Below are positions 40,106-49,519 of a DNA stretch of 64,000 bases, piece after piece. The DNA lies in the NCBI GenBank assembly GCA_013398615.1, contig VZSR01001854.1:9127053-9191052 (forward strand). The letters run 5' to 3'. The position numbers and the translations under genes are program-made. Every line of letters starts with the position of its first letter. Positions within the stretch are counted from its first letter, which is position 1. Source of the DNA: Brachypodius melanocephalos. Lineage: Eukaryota; Chordata; Aves; Passeriformes; Pycnonotidae. The notes under the pieces were generated by a model that saw only the letters and a list, made by a program, of their open reading frames with translations, was not told where the DNA came from and ran no database searches.

Positions 40106-40730
40106 TTAAGAAGCAGCTGAATGGGGCCATGAAGATGAATGCTTACTAGGTGTCCATTTTACTGAAAGCTTGAAAACCACACAAGTTCAGTGGAAAAACA
40201 TTTGCTATGTCCTCTGCATGGTGTTGACATACATTTTATGTCCAATATTGCTCCTACATGACACATTTAAACATATTGATTTACAACTCTGACTTAAATA
40301 GAGCAGAAAAGCAGTAAGAGAGTAGAAATAATAAAAAAATGCATGGAATATATTGATTAATCCTGCTGAAATTTGGAATTTGTCAGCCTGTTCAAATCAG
40401 TGTGATGGCTGTGACTGGCAGGAATCACACCTTTGAACTGGTATGTTGTGACTTGTGAGCCAGCAGCTTTGAGGAGTTTTTTGTGGGAGCTGTGACAGTA
40501 AATTGATGTCACGGACAGGAGGCTGAAAGGGACTGAACAGCACCATAGATATCTTTTTCTGGGATGGGCTCAGATTTCTCCATTCCTGAATGGGGCATAG
40601 GATGGATCTGGAACATGCAGGAATAAGACATGCTAAGCCTTGAACTCTCTTTCCCTTTGTGGACAATACTTGCTTCATACTTGTCTTCCTAGGTGAAGTG
40701 TGTCTTATGTGTCGTGTTGATGCAGCCTGA
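40106..40730. other. Anonymous non-coding DNA left of gap region
   Basis: No recognisable element or gene. A 113-codon minus-strand frame (40,397-40,738) has no known resemblance and no splice context. Confidence 0.45.
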
Positions 40731-40929
40731 AAGAACAAAAAGATTTATGACTCTTTACAAAAATGTTTAGATAAAGTGCAAAATCAGAGAGACAAGTTTC
40801 TACAAAATTTTCGGATTATGATTTCTGAGATTCAGGTGGTTAGAGTCCTTTTTGCCCTCATGGAGTCTTTGAGCCAGATGCAAGAAAGAGATGAAGGCTT
40901 CAAGCTTCTGTTTTCTCAAGGTCTATCAG
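40731..40929 (+). other. Candidate exon left of the assembly gap
   Basis: The frame is open from 40,731 to the gap. The translated segment is rich in charged and leucine residues (Q-K-C-L-D-K-V-Q-N-Q-R-D-K early on, then L-M-E-S-L), as in an alpha-helical protein. A good donor context (CAG then GTAGTT) ends it at 40,929. No convincing acceptor precedes it, so the left boundary is only where the frame opens. I do not recognise the product. Confidence 0.15.
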
Positions 40930-40987
40930 GTAGTTTATTCTTTTCTTATCTCACAGTTCATTCTGTGCCCAGCGAGATCTGTCTTGC

Positions 40988-41087
40988 NNNNNNNNNNNNN
41001 NNNNNNNNNNNNNNNNNNNNNNNNNNNNNNNNNNNNNNNNNNNNNNNNNNNNNNNNNNNNNNNNNNNNNNNNNNNNNNNNNNNNNNN
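40988..41087. other. Assembly gap (100 N)
   Basis: Exactly 100 N bases, the customary placeholder for a gap of unknown size. The true missing length cannot be inferred. Open frames that appear to cross it are artefacts. Confidence 0.99.
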
Positions 41088-41203
41088 CAGCCAAAGAGAT
41101 GCCCTGGGTTCTGACACAAAACCTGTCTGCTGCTTTACAAAAACATTCACAAATTTTAATTGACTTTTTAAAGACGTTCATGAAGTTTGTTGTCTTCTTA
41201 CAG

Positions 41204-41326
41204 AAATGTTCAGATTGGCAGCAAAATGAAAGGGCAAAATTGGAATCTCTGCTGCACATAGAAAGGGGTCTTATCCAACAGCTGCACTTTGTGCCCTGTA
41301 TGGCTGCAGAGTGGGAGGAAATATGA
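41204..41326 (+). other. Candidate terminal exon right of the gap
   Basis: The segment follows a pyrimidine-rich acceptor ('tgtcttcttacag' ending at 41,203). It stays open in the frame starting at its first base (K-C-S-D-W-Q-Q-N-E-R-A-K-L-E) and ends with TGA at 41,324-41,326. The same frame is also open back towards the gap from 41,099. An AATAAA polyadenylation signal lies 270 bases downstream at 41,595-41,600. Its phase does not fit a direct splice from the donor at 40,929. Product unknown; chance remains likely. Confidence 0.15.
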
Positions 41327-41594
41327 GCGAGGTGTTGGATGCTGGCATAGGAATGGGATATTGGCTTTGGGAACATTTCTTTTGTTATTGCACCATGATT
41401 ATTTTAAGGATTGAGATGATGGAGACTCTGCTATGGGAAATCTGGGGCTGAGCCAGTGAGGGAACCTGGTCAGGTTATGTGAATGCAGAGTGTGTAACTG
41501 CAAAGGGCCCTTGGTCTCAGCTCAGGTGGTGCAGATGTGACTGCCAGAGTGGCTCCTGGATGATTGGAAAGGGAGGTACCCTTAACAACTGTAC

Positions 41595-41600
41595 AATAAA
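41595..41600 (+). promoter_or_regulatory. Possible polyadenylation signal AATAAA
   Basis: A canonical AATAAA inside a moderately GC-rich stretch, followed within 40 bases by GT-rich sequence. It would suit a transcript ending with the candidate exon at 41,204. Such hexamers occur often by chance in AT-rich DNA. Confidence 0.2.
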
Positions 41601-41639
41601 ACATACAAGTTCCCTGACACATATTCTCGTGTCTTTGTA

Positions 41640-42906
41640 CAACCTGTATGTCACTTGTCCCCTTGATGGGTTGTGACACTTCTCTCTGCTTTGCAGAAAC
41701 AGCTTGGTTTTTTTGTTTACTGTTTTCCCTACTGAAGGTGATTCATGTCACCAAATTAAGGCAGACCTGGAGTGATTTCTGAGAATGAAGAATGGGCATG
41801 AATGTGTATCTTAAAAGGACTTCTTGTGGCATTACATAACCTGGATTTCCTCTGGCACTCAGAGATCTGCAGGAGTGTGAAGGACAAGCAAGAATCCATC
41901 TTCTGTATTTGTGTAGAAGTAAATTCAAGAAGTCTCCTAGGTTTTTATCATCCTCATCCCATATTTTTAAAGCAGGAAAGATATCTCTGCTGTCAGGTTA
42001 ATAATGAGGATTCTTCTGCTTTGTATTTCTTTGCTCTGTGCAGCAACAGCAGCATATCGCACCACTGAAATCACAGCTGAAGCTCTGATTACGGATAGTG
42101 CAGGCAGCTGTGTTTGACACCAGTCTAAACTAACTAGGAAAGCACACCTCTTCTGCTGTCCTGTTACGGTGAGAGAATTCACCTTGATTTTTTAGTAGTC
42201 TCTCTAGTTTGGTGAAACAGGTGGCATTTTATTGTGGTTATAAAATCATAATTTAAAGCTGAAATGTCCTGGAATTCTTTTTTTTCCTTGTACGTAATGG
42301 ACCATGATTACACCTGAAAATACACACAGATGTAAGTGTCTGAAGCTTTTCTCTGAACAAAAAGCAGACTGTTAATTCAAAATGGGGATGGACTGCTAAG
42401 TACTGCATGTCTAATAACATTAAAAAAGCCTATTTAAACAGTTCTGTGTCATTCAACAAGAGCACTTCTATGGGAATGTTATTTTAGGAAAAATTACTTG
42501 AAAACATGTTAAAATATGCATTGAAACTGAATACTTAGTATTGTTGTAGGAATTCACATTCAATTCTGCAACTCATTTTTCTTCAGACTTGAAGTAACTT
42601 TATAGTGATCTTTCCTTCTCAGTGAATGTATTGTGAATGCATGTGTGTAGTGTCTTGTTTAATATATTAGAAATTCTGATTTTTTTGAGGTCTCTTCATG
42701 AAGAGATAAGGAAGTGCTGTGAGATTAATGTGAATGGCTTCAGTTGAGCCTAAGAGTGTAGTGCAGGGTAAAATGAACCCTCAGAAATTTCCAAGTTGTT
42801 TTTGAATCCATACTAAGGCAAATAATAAAATTAATATTATTTCCACTGATATTTCAGCAAGTTTCTCTTTAGGTATCTCAAAGCACAGTACAAGACCTGA
42901 GATACA
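41640..42906. other. Anonymous non-coding DNA
   Basis: No gene or named element recognised. The region is unremarkable apart from ending in a CR1 tip. Confidence 0.5.
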
Positions 42907-42963
42907 CTGGTCTAGGTGATGTTAAAGGTCCCCCCTAATCCAAACTGTTGTATGTTTCTATGA
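42907..42963 (+). mobile_element. CR1 LINE 3' tip, plus strand
   Basis: A very short CR1 3' end. It has 'tggtctaggtgatgttaaag' followed by the characteristic 'ggtcccccctaatccaaac' and a 'tgtatgtttctatgac' remnant of the terminal tandem repeat. The similarity starts abruptly, as expected for extreme 5' truncation. Confidence 0.75.
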
Positions 42964-45900
42964 CATATTTTTATTTGGGAACAAATGATCAAAACATATT
43001 CCTTTATGGACACAAATAAACTTTTGTTTTTTCTTTCTTGAATGTGTGTGAAATGAGGAAAAATCCTGGTCTCACTGTAATCCTTTACACAAACCTTCTT
43101 CTCTCTTGCTAATAGTTTTTAGTCATTGCCTCAAAAGGTATTTTACTGAGAAATCACTTGGAATGCAATTTGAACCATATATTTTAAACTGAATAATCCA
43201 CAGGTATATCCTAGTTCATGCTTTTATATACATTATTTAGATGATTAGATTGAGGTACGTGTCTTCCCTATGCACAGCTGGTAGAAAACCTTTCATTATG
43301 GAGAATCTTTCATACACGAGACTGTTTCAGAGCAGAATCATATTCTGCTTCAACATTGTGTTTTCTGCATGGTTACATATTGTTTCTTTTTCGCTGTTGC
43401 TTTTGTTTTATTTTTATAAACTTTCCTTTCTTTCTTACTCTAAACTTATTTGTGGAAAGAGTTTTTTTTTTTTTGCCTTTTCTCCAGGACAAAAAAAGTG
43501 GTGTTTTTCCAGTGTCCCTAGGTCAATGCTGCTTTTTTTTTTCTGGCACAGTAAGAAGTGGAACAAAATGTCTTCTTCAAATCACTTTTCCTTAGTTGGA
43601 ATTGGCTTCTATGAGGCTTTTAGAATTCTCTTCACCTTCAGAGATTTGTTCTTACTGCTGTAAAGGGTCATGAAGATCCAGATGAGCAGATATCTGATGG
43701 ATTTTTGATCTGCAGTCACTTGAAGAGCTGCACTTCCTAGCCCTGTGTTATGATGATAGAGAGAAGGATCCCTTCTGCAAAGCAGCTGTCAGATCACACT
43801 GTGCATATTCCAGATAACATTCCAGAAAATATTAACTCTTCTGATTTTAGCTCATGTCACTCTAGATGCTGAATCCAAATTTCCAGGGCAGAAAATGGCC
43901 ATCAGTGTTAGAACACAGTCATCTGGCACTATTCAGTGACATGATTAGCTAGATTGCTCTGGATTATAAAAAACAAACAGCATTGCTTCATGTTGAGATA
44001 ATAAGTGCAAGCTGCTCTATGGGTCTTGGAGTTTATTGTTGCTGACAGAATGGGCATTTGAAGCTGCTCTTCTCTGAGTGCTCAGAGTTTGTTGTATTCT
44101 TAAACTGTGAAAAGCATTTGTTGTGTTGGGCGTGTTGACCTAGAAAATGTGCTGTTTTCTGTCAAGTCTGTTGCTACTATTTCTCTAATATTAGAGCCTC
44201 TCACTTTATTTTCAAGATCATTCACAGACCTGCACAAGACCTTAGGGTTCCAGGAGGCCCTAATACTCTAAAATTCCTGGCTTTGCTCTGGGGCAGTAGA
44301 TGGTAAAAGAAATTACTATCATGCTTAGAGTTATAGCCCTTCAAAATGCTGTAGTTGTGAATAATTAACATCCAAGATAAGTGAAAATTTATTAGAAGCA
44401 TTTCAGAATTCATTAGATCTGGAGAACAAGGGCTCTGGATGAAAAACTAACTGTTCAGCAGAATTCCTCTGGTGATCAAAAGCATTACCAACCTATTAAG
44501 GCTGGTGCTGGAAACTCTGGTTTCACGGAGCTCTGCATTCCCATGGGTTTTTCTGGGGTGGAAAGTTGCTCTGTTTCCTCATGACTTTTATGGATATTGG
44601 ATAAATTTCTTATGAAAGACCATAATTTTATAAGAAAGGAGACACAGGGGAGTAACTAAACAGTAACCTGATGTTCAGGGTGTGAAGCTGATGTGTGTGT
44701 ACATGGTAGTGTAACAGGGATAAAGGCAAGATGTTCACCAGCACCTCTTTGCCAGAAGAACATTCCTAACCAAACTGTGTTATCCAACAAAAAAACTTTT
44801 TTCCTAATTCTGAAGCAGATAGAGTGGGCTAATCTAGAATACACAGACTTATTTTAGGAACATTGAAGTAGTAGCATAGATTGAAGGTGTGAATGTGACA
44901 CTTTTAATACTCGTTGAACTGCATCTCAAGTAATACAGGATGATTGTGAAGTTCTACAGGGAAGTAATAAATGTGGTAGAGGAATCTCGGAGGGGGACAT
45001 GAGGGAGAACAAGATAAAGATACTTAAGATGGAGAAGACTCAAAATTCAAATCAGGTAAAAACACAGTGAGATAGATAACTTTATTATATACCACTGCAT
45101 AGGAAATGGAAGACTATGATCTTCTTAATCTGGAGACAGCAAAATTTATTTAGAACAGTAAAATTTAAAATGTTCGAATGTCATATATATCAGTTGTCCT
45201 TGTAGAAACATTGATCTTTCAGAATGACATTAAATTCTTTACTACTGGAAAGTGAACTAAATTCCCACAGCAGAAATATGTTTATATTCTGTAGGTTAGG
45301 ATTTTAGGAGTTTTGTCAAACTTTCTTTTAATCCAAACTGAAGTTAAGAAATGTTTCATAACCTTAGGATTTTGACAGCTAAACGCTCTTGAGATCTGCT
45401 TACATTGAAAATGTTTCGCGTTTGTGTGGTTATGTAGCCTGCAGCACTTTACTATCATCATCTGCTACTCTTGCTCTGAAAAGGTTAAGATAATTCTGAA
45501 AGTATTTTCACAGGGAAGAAAAACTTAGTAACAGAAGAGTCTATCAAGCTCTGGGAAGTATAACAAGTGTCAGTGTCTCAAAACTGAAGCTAGAAAAAAA
45601 AACCACAGGCAAAAACCACACAAAAAACACTACAGATAATGTTCTGGCATCTTTTACAAACATCAAAATGGGTTTCGTATTTGGTGTACTCAGTGGCAAG
45701 GGCTACTGTTTTTGCACTTCTTTTTGTTATATGTCTTCTGCTTGCTCTCCACTAAGATGATGTTGACTCATTTCTATATAATCCTGGACCATTCCATTTT
45801 CGTTAAATTTGAAACTAAACCTCATATATTTAGTTGCTACTTCTGGTTTCAGGGAGTCTTACTGTTACTAGTTGTTCCTTTTTTCTATTCAAGTAAACAG

Positions 45901-47557
45901 CATCCCTGTGCTTTGAATTTATTTTTCTTCAACAAGAATATCTGAATTTAATTAACATATCTTGGAAAGAATGCAATTAGGGCTAAAACAACTGAACTGA
46001 TTTGGGAGCTTTACTACAAGTGAGGAGTCTGACTTTATAGTTTATTTAACTGAGAAACACCCAACTCTACCCCTTTCAAAGATCAACTTGCTTACTTCTT
46101 TTTCCCTTTTCTTTTGGTTCTCTCTAACTCTGTTGCTTCACATTTTCCCCCAGTTGTTACCAAGGAACAGCCAGAAAATTTGCCTTGTCTTTAACAGGAA
46201 CATGCTTGGGTATTGTTTGGCTGAAGATGTTTTTTGCTACTTGACTCCCTTGAAGACAGCAGTAATGTCTACTTATTTCTGCTAGGAGTTTCAAATATGC
46301 TGGAAGGACTTTTTGCTTCACTGTGCAGGTGGTTTCTTTAATTAACCATTAACTTGGGTTACAATGAGCTTTGTTTTCACATCTCTTTATGCAGTATGGC
46401 ATTCAGTTTCTGGAGACTTCTTTGACGATTTCTTTTCTGCTTGTGGGTTTTTTATTTATTAAATTAAATTAGCAGTTCTTCCTCACTGATTCTTCACATT
46501 GACACTCTGGGCTCTACTGCATCTGCAACATTCAGTGTGGGTGTGGTTGCGTTGGGAAGTGGTATTATGCTCTTTTTAATCTTTGCTTTCTTTTTTCTTC
46601 TGTTTTTCCCGTGAGGGGCACGATCCCAGTGTTCCAAATCTTTAAACAAAAAAACCCCAAACCAATCCTCTCACTCTGTTGTACGTGGTTTTCTCTTTTC
46701 CTGAAGAAGTTTAATCTGCTGTAACCAAAGGAGTATTTAAAATCCTTCCTTAAAGCAACTATTACCATATTGTTAGAAGTTCTAGTCTCCTATCTGCCCA
46801 TCAACGCTTCTTACTAATGAAACCTTTAAAGTTCAGGTATCTTAGTTTAATGCCCCTGGAAACTATGCCAACTTCTAAAATTAATTTTAAAAGCTGTTTC
46901 TACAGCAGCCTTTTCAATTATAGTATTGCAATGTCAGTATATCCTACTTTGCATCATCACTGTCGTGGTCTTGTGAAGAAATGCACATGGCAACACAGCC
47001 TGTAGGCTAGAGGGACCAAGACCGTGTCTGGAAACTGGTAATCTATCAGTTCAATAGTCACAAATGGGATTATGTCTCAGTGAATGCTGTGGAAGTGATA
47101 AAAGCCACAGCATCTTAGGAAATGTCTTCCATTTTCATCAAAATATATTTATATTTGAAGGAGAGTCTGCTTCAATAAACTGCACTTTGTGCAATTTGCG
47201 TGTACTCAGACATGTGCTCATACATGTATACTCTCTGAGGAATAATTAGTGGATTGTACCAGGTAAAAATTTAGACCAAGACAAAATTAGTGACTAGAGA
47301 GATGCTTTCATGGACAGGTCTGCTTCAGGCATCTTTTTCTTAAGAGCAGTAAGCTGTAAGCATATGTGTTGCCTTTACCTTTGAAAGAATGAGTGAATTC
47401 TGCTGAATTGAATGGTATCTTTGCCCCTGCTCTGAATGTTTTGACAGGAAGATCTATGTTTTGACTAAGCTTGAGTGATCTTTCACTCTTGTATAAAAAA
47501 AATTTCTTCCCTTATCTATCTTTTTGGATACTTAGTTGTCTCAGACTATTTAAGCAA
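42964..47557. other. Anonymous AT-rich non-coding DNA
   Basis: No gene or element recognised. The 140-codon plus-strand frame at 43,241-43,663 is T-rich, codes mostly for phenylalanine and leucine, and crosses two poly(T) runs, so I treat it as composition-driven. A poly(T) tract lies at 43,462-43,474. Confidence 0.55.
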
Positions 47558-48102
47558 TGTGGCTCCATTGATTGTGGCTGGGATAAAGTTAATTTTCTTT
47601 GGAGTAATTTGTATGGTGCTGTGTTTTGGATCTGCTCACAGTCATTTCTGTTTATCAAACTCTCCCACCAGCAGTGGAAGAGGCTGAGAGTGCAGAAGAT
47701 GTTGAGAGAGGACACAACCAGGACAGCAGACCCCAAATGACCCATATTGTAAAATGTTGTTACCACAGGGCACAAGGGGAAGAAGGAAGAGGTGGGGAAA
47801 TTAAGAGGAAGGGGTGATCTTGGGAGTGATGGTGTTTGTATTCCGAAATTGCTGTTAAATGTGATGGAGGCCTGCTTTTTGAGGAATGGCTGAACAGCTG
47901 CCTGACCTTGGGAAGCAGCGAACAAATTACTTATTCTGCTTTGTTTGAGTACATGGTTCTTTTGTACCTTTTAAACCCTCTTTATATCAACCCATGTGTT
48001 CTTGCATTTTTATCTTTCTGATTCTCTCTGCTCATCCCACAGTGAGGGAGTTAGCAAGGGATTAGGTAGTGTTTTGCTGCCTCCTGGGGTTAAACCATGA
48101 CA
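47558..48102 (+). mobile_element. Solo LTR of an endogenous retrovirus, plus strand
   Basis: A stretch of about 545 bases that matches a widespread avian LTR as I remember it, probably of an ERVL-like family. It includes 'ggctgggataaagttaattt', 'tatggtgctgtgttttggat', 'tgatggaggcctgctttt' and 'ggaatggctgaacagctgcc'. It ends in 'ggggttaaaccatgaca', whose final CA is the usual LTR terminus. A TG at 47,558 or 47,573 could be the start. A degenerate polyadenylation motif precedes the last third. No internal retroviral sequence lies on either side, so this is a solo LTR left by recombination. No target-site duplication was found, which fits its age. Confidence 0.75.
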
Positions 48103-49098
48103 GAGGCAAATTCTTTAAATGAGTGTGACTGATTTTCACTGTCAGTGCTTTAAATACTGTTTCCCATGGACTTCTGTCCAGCAAAGCCCACCAGGACTCC
48201 AACATGAGCTAATGCACTCTTGAAGGTTTCACCTTCTTCTCGCATGTAAATTCTTTTCAAGAGAGCAGGTGATAAGATCTAGCAAAAGTTTTTTTATTAT
48301 TATTATTCACTCTTTATTCTAATACAGTGGACATAGTATACCCCAGCAATTTTTGGGTGCGGACTTAAGTGTCTACTCTAGAGCATACCTGCAATAATGT
48401 GCCTGTTTTCTTACTGCCCTTCATATCAGTTTCATAGGCAAAAAAGCTGTATATTGTCTGCTGACGCTTTTATGGGACATTATATTGGATGACTGTGGGA
48501 ACTATGTTATGACATTGTATTATCTTCTGAAAGTGGTACTATTATTTATGTCAAGGTGGCTTACTTTCTAGTCTTTACATATTCCCTAGTGGCTAGAAAG
48601 CTAATAATTTAAAGACCATTTTATGTTTTAAAAGAGACTTCTGTGGATGCCCTCAAGATTATAGTGATCCTGATCTTGTCTTGGGCCTTTGTTGAAAGGC
48701 CTTAGATGCTAAATCATGTTTATGTCAAAGGAACTGAGTACCTAACCTTACTTGTTTGAGGTCTTGCTTGAAAGCGGTTCATTTTTCACGATTTGAAAAA
48801 GGAGGCATGTGAATCTGTAGTTCAAATGTTCTGCAGAGTGGCCCACTCTGAATGTTGTAGGATGCAGTTAGTTGTAGAATGTATTCACAAATAGCAGGAT
48901 AAACATAACGTGTTCCAGCTATTGCTGCTGCTAGTTCTGGAAGATGCTCAGTAGGCAACCCGCAGTTTCTCATTAGAAATCCCTTCATCTTTGATCTGCT
49001 AATCTTTGTGTCTTCAGAGTAACTGCACTAAAACATATAACAGGCATTGTATGAGGACCAGATGTTTGGTTTTTTTTTTGCTTTCGTCCCCAGCTTGA
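48103..49098. other. Anonymous DNA between two LTRs
   Basis: No gag, pol or env-like sequence is visible between the two LTRs, and they belong to different families, so they do not bracket one provirus. A short (TTA)n stretch lies at about 48,293-48,307. Confidence 0.5.
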
Positions 49099-49158
49099 TG
49101 TCTTGAGAAGGCTGACCTGGAAGAGAGACTAGACAGAGCTAAGAGAATAAAGTAGGTA

Positions 49159-49164
49159 TTTATT
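49159..49164 (-). promoter_or_regulatory. LTR polyadenylation signal AATAAA
   Basis: Plus-strand TTTATT reads AATAAA on the minus strand, about 115 bases downstream of the TATA box of the same LTR. That spacing suits a short R region. Confidence 0.55.
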
Positions 49165-49274
49165 AAAAGAGTTTTTAGGATCCACCTTGGGCTGTATAAG
49201 AGCCTGGCCAGGGCTACATCCAAGATGGACCCAAAATGGTCACAAAATGGACAAACAGTCATGAGGCCTCACAC

Positions 49275-49281
49275 TTTTATA
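49275..49281 (-). promoter_or_regulatory. LTR TATA box and nearby octamer
   Basis: Minus-strand TATAAAA lies just downstream of the octamer ATGCAAAT (49,293-49,300). Octamers bind POU-family factors, so the LTR may keep some promoter potential. Whether it is active cannot be told from sequence. Confidence 0.5.
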
Positions 49282-49519
49282 AGTTTTGGTCCATTTGCAT
49301 ATTGGGGTTAATTGTCCAATTACAGCTTCAGGTTGTGAATTTCCATTCTCCTTGTTCTCTCCCCTCAGACCTCCATTGTTTGTGCTTTTTCTGGGCCTAA
49401 AACTTGTAATGATTGTCCTCTGGTCTCAAGACAGAAAAAGATTGTTTTTTCTGCCCACCCTGTGAGGAGAGCTGACTAACATTTAGTATGAGCTCAGAGC
49501 TACACACCTAGACAGCACA

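Larger units (their letters stand above)
49099..49519 (-). mobile_element. Solo LTR of an endogenous retrovirus, minus strand
   Basis: About 420 bases that read on the minus strand as a typical retroviral LTR. In order along the minus strand they show a CCAAT-type element in inverse orientation (49,316-49,320), an octamer ATGCAAAT (49,293-49,300), a TATA box TATAAAA (49,275-49,281), and an AATAAA signal (49,159-49,164) about 115 bases after the TATA box. The plus-strand end at 49,099 begins with TG, fitting a CA end on the other strand. It resembles LTRs I associate with songbird genomes; the class (ERVK or other) is uncertain. No internal retroviral sequence adjoins it. The edges are approximate and no target-site duplication was confirmed. 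Confidence 0.7.

Noticed and set aside
40776..41163. Open frames that span the assembly gap
   Set aside because: They are artefacts of reading through 100 N; the true intervening sequence is unknown.
43241..43663. 140-codon plus-strand frame resembling a membrane protein
   Set aside because: The hydrophobicity comes from T-rich sequence and poly(T) runs that encode phenylalanine and leucine. There is no supporting signal.
47512..47925. 137-codon minus-strand frame
   Set aside because: It lies antisense across the solo LTR, so it is explained by the repeat.
47558..49519. A single provirus bounded by the two LTRs
   Set aside because: The LTRs are of different families, face opposite ways, and have no retroviral genes between them.
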